Below are positions 6,373 to 12,551 of a stretch of 12,551 bases of DNA, piece by piece. The translations under genes and the position numbers were made by a program. The stretch's first letter is position 1. Each line of letters starts with the position of its first letter. The notes under the pieces are model-generated. The model did not search any database and was not told where the DNA came from. It saw only the letters and a program-made list of their open reading frames with translations. The DNA is from FEN-1297 sp964530445 (GTDB lineage: Bacteria > Bacteroidota > Ignavibacteria > Ignavibacteriales > Ignavibacteriaceae): NCBI GenBank assembly GCA_964530445.1, contig CAZHBJ010000098.1, positions 1 through 12,551 of the forward strand, in the 5' to 3' direction.

Positions 6373-7314
6373 CTACCAGCCGACCGAATATCTAACCACT
6401 TTAATTGAAGAAATTCCCGAATGTACGTATATATAAATTTTCTTTTTTGATTTTTCAAAATTGTTTGTACGGTAAAGATTGGAATTTATTTTATGGAAGT
6501 TTCTAAAATCTTTTGAAGATAATGCAGTGTGAGTAGTTATTTCACATCCGCTTGAATCCGGGACATAAACATCTACCGACGAAGCTCCGGATTTTAAATT
6601 AAGTTTTATCGTTTTACTCTTATCCCCAAGTTTAATTTTCAGCGATGCTGCACCCATCTTTACGTTAATTCGGTTTGTTTTATATTGCCTTAAATCAAGA
6701 TATGCTGAAGCAGCACCAACCTCAATATTTAAATCCCATTCGGGTATAGAGTTTAATTCGATTTTTACATTATTCTTAATTTCACCGTCACTAAATGAAA
6801 ACTTATTTTGCTTCATTTTAAATTTGACTATTGACCCGGTATCGTTAAAAGATTTGAACATCTCGAAATTATTTTTTATACCGTTGGTTACTGCAGATAT
6901 CAAACCGTGAGTAGTATCTTCAATCTCAAAAGAACCGGCACCGGCCTTAAAAAAAAGTTCCGCATTTTTAATTTCATCATTATAAGGTTCAAAATAATTT
7001 GTAGTATCAACGTTTTCGTCAGTTTCCAGTTGAATTCCGTTATCGCTGATTCTGAAGCTGTTACCCACGAAATTAAAGCCGTAGCTGAAAAATGCAAATA
7101 GCGCTAAAGCAAGAATGATACCCGAAATTGCAGCAAGAAACGATTTTAGAATATTATTTTTAACGAAGAATGTAAAACCCCAAATTATTAGAACCAAAGG
7201 CCAGAATTTCCAGAGATCATACAAATCGAAATAAATTTTTCCTAAATTATTTAATAAGATTAATATTCCGATCGATATAAAAAATATTCCCCAAAATATA
7301 TGTCTTGCTTTCAT
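6373..7314 (-). CDS. LiaF-like / toast-rack membrane protein
   Basis: A 313-residue envelope protein of unknown exact role. The N-terminus has a LiaI/LiaF-type membrane unit: helices at about 8-22 and 36-50 around NNLGKIYFDL, with the conserved WPLVLIIWG, plus a third helix at about 57-80. The rest is an extracytoplasmic beta-rich region of the toast-rack/DUF2154 type. Five short G-[AI]-[GAS]-S repeats head its strands: GAGS 125, GAAS 200, GAAS 221, GASS 243 and GISS 300. In LiaF-type proteins this region senses or adheres at the envelope; that role here is inference. The start at 7314 gives a sensible membrane N-terminus, with only a weak GAGAA before it. The gene lies 22 bp after the PspC-domain gene, so they form one operon ending at a strong terminator. 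Confidence 0.85.
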   Translation of the reverse strand: MKARHIFWGIFFISIGILILLNNLGKIYFDLYDLWKFWPLVLIIWGFTFFVKNNILKSFLAAISGIILALALFAFFSYGFNFVGNSFRISDNGIQLETDENVDTTNYFEPYNDEIKNAELFFKAGAGSFEIEDTTHGLISAVTNGIKNNFEMFKSFNDTGSIVKFKMKQNKFSFSDGEIKNNVKIELNSIPEWDLNIEVGAASAYLDLRQYKTNRINVKMGAASLKIKLGDKSKTIKLNLKSGASSVDVYVPDSSGCEITTHTALSSKDFRNFHKINSNLYRTNNFEKSKKKIYIYVHSGISSIKVVRYSVGW

Positions 7315-7336
7315 AATATTCTCAATAAATTATTTT

Positions 7337-7774
7337 TTAATTATGCCTGGAATTTGTAAGAACGACAACTCCTAGAACAATTAAGATTAAAGGCCAGTAA
7401 TCTCCAAAGTCAAATCTTGGAACTAAATTATTAGCCAAAAACATTATACCGAAGATAATTAAAATTGCCCCGAGAACACTTCTTCTTCTCTGTCTATGTT
7501 CTTCATAGGCAGTATTATATTGAGCATCATCTTTGACTTTTTGGTTTTCGGTCTCAGTCTGCTCTTTAGCTTCTGCCGATGACATTATGTAAGGCTCCTG
7601 GGGAACCAGGATCCATAAGATTATATATGCCAGAATCCCGGAGCCGCCTAGAAAAAGAGAAACAATAAAAATTATTCTAACAAGAGTTGGATCTATTTCA
7701 AAGTATTCTGCAAGTCCTCCGGCAACACCGCCTATCATCTTTTCTTTTCTGGATCGGTACAACTTCTTATTCAT
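7337..7774 (-). CDS. PspC-domain membrane protein
   Basis: A 145-residue protein. Residues 1-60 are a PspC domain: basic start KKLYRSRKEKMIGGVAGGLAEYF cut here as KKLYRSRKEK and MIGGVAGGLAEYF, then DPTLVRIIFIV and a membrane helix ending ILWILVPQEP. PspC proteins take part in membrane-stress responses. A charged, Gln/Glu-rich linker (about 62-97) leads to a second membrane unit at about 99-140 with NNLVPRFDF and WPLILIVLG, the same LiaI-like unit that opens the neighbouring toast-rack protein. The ATG at 7774 has an excellent ribosome site, GGGAGGT at 7779-7785 on the minus strand. It is the first gene of the two-gene operon, and the shared membrane unit suggests that the two products interact (inference). 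No PspA, PspF or LiaRS regulator is in the window. Confidence 0.92.
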   Translation of the reverse strand: MNKKLYRSRKEKMIGGVAGGLAEYFEIDPTLVRIIFIVSLFLGGSGILAYIILWILVPQEPYIMSSAEAKEQTETENQKVKDDAQYNTAYEEHRQRRRSVLGAILIIFGIMFLANNLVPRFDFGDYWPLILIVLGVVVLTNSRHN

Positions 7775-7854
7775 TTCTACCTCCCGTTTTTAGATTACTC
7801 TGCAATATTAAGAAAATATTATATTTCCCATCTATTTATATTACTGCCGGTATT

Positions 7855-7960
7855 TATTTTTGAATAACGGGCTTATAGCAATTTTAACGGTAATGTTTTA
7901 CAAATAAAATTCTCTATTTATTATAAAAGAAGAATATTCTATACGAATATTTTTGAATAA
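7855..7960. repeat. 13-bp direct repeat TATTTTTGAATAA, two copies
   Basis: TATTTTTGAATAA occurs at 7855-7867 and again at 7948-7960 in the gap between the esterase end and the PspC operon. The sequence is low in complexity, so chance is possible. Each copy also contains an octamer that matches the -7 promoter pattern on the plus strand although no plus-strand gene follows. Confidence 0.35.
7930..7954 (-). terminator. possible terminator after the esterase gene
   Basis: AAGAATATTC (7930-7939) pairs with GAATATTTTT (7945-7954) across a 5-base loop, giving a 10-bp stem with one G-T pair. It lies 16 bases past the esterase stop on the minus strand and is followed there by CTTTTATAATAA. Low G-C content makes it a moderate candidate. 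Confidence 0.4.
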
Positions 7961-7970
7961 ATCTTAAAAA

Positions 7971-8789
7971 TTATTTTTGCCATTCTTCCCCCGGATTTTT
8001 TGATTTGGACAATATTTTAAAAAATTCAAAATGCTTAATAATAGATTTCTTCCAGTATTTATGCGAATGATTACCTGGTCCGGTAAGAAAAACTACGGGA
8101 ATGTTCAGTTCTTTGCATTTGTTAATAAAATTCAAATTTACTTTGTAAGAAAAATCCTCTTTACCGCAGTCTATAAGAATCGGTATTTTCTGATCGGCAA
8201 TATTTTTAAGCAAGTATATATCGGAGTATTTTCTCCAAAGAGCTGAATCCGATTTCATTTGTCCGAGATATTCGGGAAGCTCCCAATTTTTAGGAAATGC
8301 AGTAATGTCTAAAATTCCGCTTGTGCTTCCTGCACTCTTAAAAAAGTGCGGATGTTTTAGGAATAGATACATTGCGCCATGTCCGCCCATACTTAGGCCA
8401 GTAATAAAAATATTTTTTTTATCAATATTATATTTCTTAAAAATATCTGGGACCAAATTCTTAAAAAAGAATTTTTCATACTGACTATTTTTTTTAATAG
8501 GACTATTAATATACCATGAATCATAAAAACCGTCTGGACAAACAATAATAAAACTGTCTGCATCTGCATAATGCTGCAAATCAACTATTCTATTCCATTG
8601 TGCATAGTTCCCGGACCATCCGTGAAGCATAAAAAGCAAAGGATATTTATTAGAAGAATTATAATTTGCCGGTTTAAATATTAAAGTTGTGTCGGTATGC
8701 GGAATATAATCTGCATTTATAAAAAGAGAATCCTGAGGAAAAATTAAAATCGAATAAAATAAAACAAATAAGAAAATATTTTTAAGCAT
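7971..8789 (-). CDS. secreted esterase, alpha/beta-hydrolase of the esterase D family
   Basis: A 272-residue hydrolase, probably exported. From the ATG at 8789 it opens with MLKNIFLFVLFYSILIFPQ, a short Lys-containing start and a hydrophobic core typical of a signal peptide. An in-frame ATG at 8822 would put 11 extra residues before it; neither start has a clear ribosome site, so the signal peptide decides. The oxyanion region is FMLHGWSGN at 53-61. The nucleophile elbow is GLSMGGHGA (131-139) with Ser133, the acid is Asp212 in CGKEDF, and the base is most likely His241 in GNHSHKYW, matching the family's H-x-x-x-x-W. The family includes esterase D and feruloyl or acetyl esterases; the true substrate cannot be read from the sequence. 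It stands alone, divergent from nadE, with no carbohydrate-active partner nearby. Confidence 0.87.
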   Translation of the reverse strand: MLKNIFLFVLFYSILIFPQDSLFINADYIPHTDTTLIFKPANYNSSNKYPLLFMLHGWSGNYAQWNRIVDLQHYADADSFIIVCPDGFYDSWYINSPIKKNSQYEKFFFKNLVPDIFKKYNIDKKNIFITGLSMGGHGAMYLFLKHPHFFKSAGSTSGILDITAFPKNWELPEYLGQMKSDSALWRKYSDIYLLKNIADQKIPILIDCGKEDFSYKVNLNFINKCKELNIPVVFLTGPGNHSHKYWKKSIIKHFEFFKILSKSKNPGEEWQK

Positions 8790-8889
8790 TTTACCGTTAC
8801 AAATGTTTATAAGTTTATACATGTAAAAATAATAATATTAAACCTGAAGCGGTAGAATATTTTTAATTTCATGAATGAATAGTAAAATT

Positions 8890-8930
8890 CCGGTGCGTAA
8901 GAATTTGAGCTATCTATCCGCTTATACCGG
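8890..8930. repeat. imperfect hairpin in the esterase-nadE divergent region
   Basis: CCGGT (8890-8894) pairs with ACCGG (8926-8930), and TAAG (8898-8901) pairs with CTTA (8921-8924). The stem has a 3:1 internal bulge and a 19-base loop. It is richer in G-C than its surroundings. On the minus strand it would fall at the start of the esterase leader if the -7 element at 8931-8938 is used. Confidence 0.4.
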
Positions 8931-8938
8931 CAAAGATA
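8931..8938 (-). promoter_or_regulatory. possible -7 element for the esterase gene
   Basis: On the minus strand this octamer reads TATCTTTG, an exact TAnnTTTG match. It would give a leader of over 100 bases before the esterase start. A -33 TTG is not evident at the expected distance, so the call is weak. Confidence 0.25.
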
Positions 8939-8940
8939 TT

Positions 8941-8979
8941 TAAATGTAGCCGGGTTCGTTTTCTATTACTTTACATTTA
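8941..8979. repeat. 8-bp inverted repeat in the esterase-nadE divergent region
   Basis: TAAATGTA (8941-8948) is repeated in inverted form as TACATTTA (8972-8979), 23 bases apart, about 40 bases before the nadE -33 element. It could be an operator half-site pair or simply chance in AT-rich DNA. I do not recognise it as the site of a known NAD-pathway regulator. Confidence 0.3.
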
Positions 8980-9017
8980 GTATTAATTAGATACTCATCA
9001 AGGCTGATTTAATAAAA

Positions 9018-9048
9018 TTGTAAAATCTTTTAACCTTTCATATTTTTG
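9018..9048 (+). promoter_or_regulatory. Bacteroidota-type promoter for nadE
   Basis: A -33 TTG at 9018-9020 is followed after 20 bases by TATTTTTG at 9041-9048, an exact TAnnTTTG -7 element. Transcription would start near 9053-9055, leaving a leader of about 15 bases before the nadE ATG. Both elements and their spacing fit the primary sigma factor promoter described in Bacteroidetes, making this the best such promoter in the window. Confidence 0.55.
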
Positions 9049-9068
9049 TAGAAAATATTCGGGATATT

Positions 9069-10706
9069 ATGAAAATTGCTCTATGCCAGATTGACACTGT
9101 AATAGGTGATATTGTAAATAATAAAAAGAAAATTTTAGACGGATATCTTAAGGGTGTGAACGACAAGGTTGATCTTGTTATTTTTCCAGAACTTTCTCTT
9201 GTAGGATATCCGCCGTTGGATCTAGTTGAAAAAAAGGAATTCAGAGAAGCCGTTAATCATGCTGTAAAAGAAATTGCTTCATCAACTGGCAATGTAGGAT
9301 TAATATTCGGCGCAATTACAGAGGATAATGATTTGATAGGCACCGATATTCACAATTCGGCAATACTTTGTTACGATGGAAAAGTTCAATTTATTCAGCA
9401 TAAAACATTAATACCTAATTATGATGTCTTCGATGAGATGAGGTATTTTGATTCTGCCAAAGAAGTTTCGGTTTTTGAATTTAAAGGTGAAAAGCTAGGA
9501 ATTTCAATTTGCGAGGATATATGGAACGATGCCGATTATTGGTATAAAAGAAGATATTGTGTAGATCCGGTTAAAATATTAATTGATAGGGGAGCAACAG
9601 TTCTAATAAATATTTCTGCAAGCCCGTATTCATACGGTAAAAGAAAAGACAGGGAAGAAATGCTTTCCGTTGTAACCAAACATGACAGAATTCCATTAGC
9701 GTATGTCTGCTGTGTAGGTGCACAAACAGATTTAATATTTGACGGCGCAAGTATGTGCTTCGATAAAAATGGAAATCTTGTTTGTTTAGGCAAATCTTAC
9801 GAAGAAGATTATATAATATTCGATACAACTAAGAAATACCGGTCTATAGATCATTCCGAAGATAGCTTTGAACAAGAAGTATTAAACTCACTTATATACG
9901 GACTTCAAGAATACTGCTATAAGTTAGGTTTTAAAAAAGTTTTGATCGGGCTTAGCGGCGGTATTGATTCGGCACTTGTAACTTATATAGCTGTTAAAGC
10001 TTTAGGAAAAGAAAATGTTCACGTTATTTTAATGCCGTCTGAATTTTCCAGCGAAGGAAGCATAAAAGATTCCGAGAAACTTATTTCAAAATTAGGCATC
10101 TCATCCGAACAAATATCGATTCAGCCTGTGGTTGATAAAACTATTGAAATACTTTCAAAAGCATTTAAAGATAAACCGGCAGACGTAACGGAAGAAAACT
10201 TACAAGCAAGAGTTCGCGGTATTTATTTAATGGCAGTATCCAATAAGCATAATTATTTATTGCTTACTACCGGAAATAAATCCGAAATGGCTGTAGGGTA
10301 TTGCACTTTGTACGGCGATATGAGCGGCGGCCTGGCTATAATTGCAGATGTTTATAAAACAGATGTTTACCGAATAGTAAATTTTATAAATAAAGATGAA
10401 GAAGTTATTCCTTATGAAATTGTTAAAAAAGCGCCTTCTGCAGAATTAAGAATAGGGCAGAAAGACCAGGATTCTTTACCTGCATATGAACTGCTTGATA
10501 ATATTTTAAGAATGTATCTTGAAGAAAATAAAGAGTTTAATGAAATATCCGAAATAATCGGCGATGAAAAAGTTGTAAAAAAAGTTTTACGACTTGTTGA
10601 TATAAATGAGTTTAAAAGAAAGCAAGCTGCTCCGGCTTTAAGAGTTTCTAAAAAAGCATTCGGTTACGGTAGAAGGTATCCGATTGTTCAGGGATGGAGA
10701 AAATAA
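9069..10706 (+). CDS. nadE: glutamine-dependent NAD+ synthetase
   Basis: This enzyme makes NAD+ from nicotinic acid adenine dinucleotide, ATP and glutamine, the last step of NAD synthesis in the cytosol. The 545 residues hold two domains. The N-terminal nitrilase-like glutaminase (about 1-260) has its catalytic triad visible as Glu41 (FPELSL), Lys112 (HKTLIPNYDVFDE) and Cys148 (GISICEDIW). The C-terminal synthetase (about 265-545) has the ATP pyrophosphatase loop LSGGIDS at 295-301, then TTGNKSEMAVGYCTLYGDM and PSAELRIGQKDQDSLPAYE. Having its own glutaminase means it can use glutamine rather than free ammonia. Length is typical. A Bacteroidota-type promoter lies just upstream and dsbD follows after 42 bp on the same strand, probably in one transcript. 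Confidence 0.97.
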   Translation: MKIALCQIDTVIGDIVNNKKKILDGYLKGVNDKVDLVIFPELSLVGYPPLDLVEKKEFREAVNHAVKEIASSTGNVGLIFGAITEDNDLIGTDIHNSAILCYDGKVQFIQHKTLIPNYDVFDEMRYFDSAKEVSVFEFKGEKLGISICEDIWNDADYWYKRRYCVDPVKILIDRGATVLINISASPYSYGKRKDREEMLSVVTKHDRIPLAYVCCVGAQTDLIFDGASMCFDKNGNLVCLGKSYEEDYIIFDTTKKYRSIDHSEDSFEQEVLNSLIYGLQEYCYKLGFKKVLIGLSGGIDSALVTYIAVKALGKENVHVILMPSEFSSEGSIKDSEKLISKLGISSEQISIQPVVDKTIEILSKAFKDKPADVTEENLQARVRGIYLMAVSNKHNYLLLTTGNKSEMAVGYCTLYGDMSGGLAIIADVYKTDVYRIVNFINKDEEVIPYEIVKKAPSAELRIGQKDQDSLPAYELLDNILRMYLEENKEFNEISEIIGDEKVVKKVLRLVDINEFKRKQAAPALRVSKKAFGYGRRYPIVQGWRK

Positions 10707-10748
10707 ATAATAAATATTTAGTATTATTCGTTAACAGGTTTTTAACAA

Positions 10749-12545
10749 ATGGAAAAAATAAAAATAGATTATTGGATTTATGCATTTGTAATTATTGTGC
10801 TTTCGTTTTCGTATTCTAATTTTACTCGAGCCCAATTCGGACCGAATAAAAATATAGTTAATATAAAAATATACCAATCCTTCGATAAGGTTTATGCCGG
10901 AAGCGAATTTAAATTAGCGGTTAAAACAGAAATTGGGGACGGCTGGCATATAAATTCAAACAAACCAAATGAGGATTTTTTAATTCCAACCAAATTAACA
11001 ATAGATTCTGTTAATGGATTCCGGTTGGAAAAAGTAATTTATCCTCCTGCGCAGAATATTAAGCTTTCTTTTTCCGAAACTCCTTTGTCTGTCTGGGAAG
11101 GTGATATTTATATAGGCGGTTTGGTAAAGACATCCAAAACTTTATCTCCGGGTAAATATTTATTAATTGCTAATCTTGAATACCAATCATGCAATAATAA
11201 AACCTGCTTAGCTCCGGTTATTCTACAAGATACAATAAATGTTGAAGTCGTAAATAAGAATTCTGCCGCCGCTGAAATAAACCAGGATATTTTCAGTAAA
11301 ATAAATCTGAATTATTCCGCTACTCAAACAGTCGCATCTGCTAATGATAATTCAATAACCAACGTTTTAGAACACAGCGGATTGCTATTAAGTCTTCTTT
11401 TTATTTTCATCGGAGGACTTGCTTTAAATTTAACTCCGTGCGTTTATCCATTAATTCCTATTACTATCGGTTTCTTCGGCGGACAAAGTGAAGGAAGTAC
11501 ACGAAAACTTTTTATGATGGGCTTGTTTTTTGTAATAGGAATGGCATTAACATATTCAGTTGTCGGAGTCGTTACTGCTTTAAGCGGAGCCGTCTTCGGT
11601 TCTTTAATGCAGAACCCTATAGTTATTATTGTAATAGCATTGATTTTTGTTGTACTGTCTTTAAGTATGTTCGGCCTGTATGAAATTCAAATGCCGAATT
11701 CATTAGTAGCAAAAGCCGGGGGAGCAAAGGGCGGTTATTACGGAGCTTTCTTTATGGGCTTAACCATGGGCATTGTTGCTGCTCCATGCATCGGTCCCTT
11801 TGTTCTCGGACTTGTTACTTTTGTTGCAGCTAAAGCCGATCCATTCATCGGTTTCTTAATGTTCTTTGTGCTTGCGCTGGGATTAGGTCTGCCGTATTTA
11901 ATTCTTGCTGTTTTTTCCGGTAAGATTAAAAAGCTTCCTAAATCCGGAATCTGGATGGAAGGAGTTAAACACGTTTTCGGTTTTGTTTTATTAGGTATGG
12001 CGTTTTACTTTTTGCTGCCGCTTCTTCCGAAAAGCATTTCCGGTTATGTTTTACCCGTCTTTTTAATTATAACAGCAGGCTATTTGCTGCTGTTTGAAAA
12101 AATAGCTGATAAAGTCAAAGGTTTTAAATTTTTCAAGATCGCTTTTTCAATTATTATTCTTGGCGTTGCAATATACGCTTTAATACCTTCCGAGAAACAA
12201 TCCATTAACTGGAAGGCATATAGTCCAAGCGTAGCTGCTGTAAATGTACAAAGCAGCAAAGGTACAATTATAGATTTTTACGCCGACTGGTGCATTCCGT
12301 GCAAAGAACTGGAAGCCTCAACATTTTCCAATCCCAAAGTTATAGCCGAGTCAAAAGATTTTAATGCTTACAAAGCAAATATGACAAAGTCGCTTTCACC
12401 CGATGTTCAAGCGTTAAGAGATAAATACAGCATTGTAGGTGTACCCACAGTTTTAATTCTCAATTCCCAAGGAAAAGAAGTTAAAAGAATTACCGGATAC
12501 ATTGATGCTAATGAATTCTTGAAGTTGCTGAAGGAAGTTGATTAG
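10749..12545 (+). CDS. dsbD: thiol:disulfide interchange protein DsbD
   Basis: DsbD carries electrons from cytosolic thioredoxin across the inner membrane to periplasmic partners that reduce disulfides, for example in cytochrome c maturation. All three redox modules are present in 598 residues. A signal or anchor segment (about 9-29) precedes the periplasmic alpha domain with Cys148 and Cys153 (YQSCNNKTCLAP). The central CcdA-like membrane part (about 209-480) has Cys231 in LNLTPCVYPLIP and Cys347 in GIVAAPCIGP. The C-terminal thioredoxin-like domain has WCIPC (Cys515 and Cys518) and the cis-Pro in VGVPT (Pro566). Each domain keeps both cysteines, so the protein looks fully active. The stop codon lies six bases before the window end, so it is complete. 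It follows nadE by 42 bp, with only a weak ACAGG upstream. Confidence 0.96.
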   Translation: MEKIKIDYWIYAFVIIVLSFSYSNFTRAQFGPNKNIVNIKIYQSFDKVYAGSEFKLAVKTEIGDGWHINSNKPNEDFLIPTKLTIDSVNGFRLEKVIYPPAQNIKLSFSETPLSVWEGDIYIGGLVKTSKTLSPGKYLLIANLEYQSCNNKTCLAPVILQDTINVEVVNKNSAAAEINQDIFSKINLNYSATQTVASANDNSITNVLEHSGLLLSLLFIFIGGLALNLTPCVYPLIPITIGFFGGQSEGSTRKLFMMGLFFVIGMALTYSVVGVVTALSGAVFGSLMQNPIVIIVIALIFVVLSLSMFGLYEIQMPNSLVAKAGGAKGGYYGAFFMGLTMGIVAAPCIGPFVLGLVTFVAAKADPFIGFLMFFVLALGLGLPYLILAVFSGKIKKLPKSGIWMEGVKHVFGFVLLGMAFYFLLPLLPKSISGYVLPVFLIITAGYLLLFEKIADKVKGFKFFKIAFSIIILGVAIYALIPSEKQSINWKAYSPSVAAVNVQSSKGTIIDFYADWCIPCKELEASTFSNPKVIAESKDFNAYKANMTKSLSPDVQALRDKYSIVGVPTVLILNSQGKEVKRITGYIDANEFLKLLKEVD

Positions 12546-12551
12546 TAAATC

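Noticed and set aside
7855..7862. TATTTTTG octamers at 7855-7862 and 7948-7955 as plus-strand promoters
   Set aside because: They match TAnnTTTG, but only minus-strand genes surround them and no plus-strand gene follows; they show how often this octamer appears by chance in AT-rich DNA.
8393..8584. Frames of 60-85 codons opposite or out of phase with esterase, nadE, pcm, the AtuA-like genes and prfB
   Set aside because: They lie inside well-identified genes, show no domain features and have compositions expected of shadow frames.
8790..8822. Esterase start at the ATG 8822
   Set aside because: It would place 11 residues ahead of an otherwise typical signal peptide and has no ribosome site; it remains a possible alternative.

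Overview
The window is AT-rich chromosomal DNA from a bacterium, most likely of the Bacteroidota/Ignavibacteriota/Chlorobiota group. Three things suggest this: a nadE upstream region that fits the Bacteroidota-type promoter (a -33 TTG and a -7 TAnnTTTG), the pairing of PspC-domain and 'toast-rack' envelope proteins, and the overall gene mix. Several genes have good Shine-Dalgarno sequences (GGAGGG, GGGAGGT, GGGAGTG). That is less typical of core Bacteroidetes and makes an Ignavibacteria-like lineage plausible. The assignment is inference; no rRNA or marker phylogeny is available here. I see no insertion sequence, CRISPR array, phage gene or toxin/defence module.

Layout. Positions 1-48 hold the 3' part of a Cys tRNA cut by the window edge. 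Positions 49-742 are a gene-poor AT-rich stretch with one likely small single-pass membrane protein (421-576). A minus-strand UPF0316 membrane protein (743-1261) diverges from a tightly packed plus-strand operon: pcm, miaA, an AtuA-like DUF1446 protein and a separate AtuA-like small-domain protein (1359-4584). The first three overlap by 16-17 bp at each junction, and the fourth starts one base after the third stops. prfB follows (4773-5874) with a programmed +1 frameshift at codon 24, then a short MGMT-domain protein (5883-6263).

Positions 6319-7774 carry a minus-strand pair, a PspC-domain protein and a LiaF-like/toast-rack membrane protein, ending at a strong intrinsic terminator. A minus-strand secreted esterase (7971-8789) diverges from a plus-strand nadE (9069-10706) and dsbD (10749-12545) pair, both complete.

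Functionally this is mostly housekeeping: protein repair (pcm), tRNA modification (miaA), translation termination (prfB), alkyl-DNA recognition or repair (MGMT domain), NAD synthesis (nadE) and periplasmic disulfide reduction (dsbD). It also holds envelope-associated proteins (PspC/toast-rack, UPF0316, esterase). The least understood part is the split AtuA-like pair in the pcm-miaA operon. No carboxylase or acyl-CoA enzymes of terpene catabolism lie beside it, so the name 'acyclic terpene utilization' should not be read as its function here. No clearly new multi-gene system stands out; the best leads are the AtuA-like pair, the Cys-containing short MGMT protein and the small ORF at 421.
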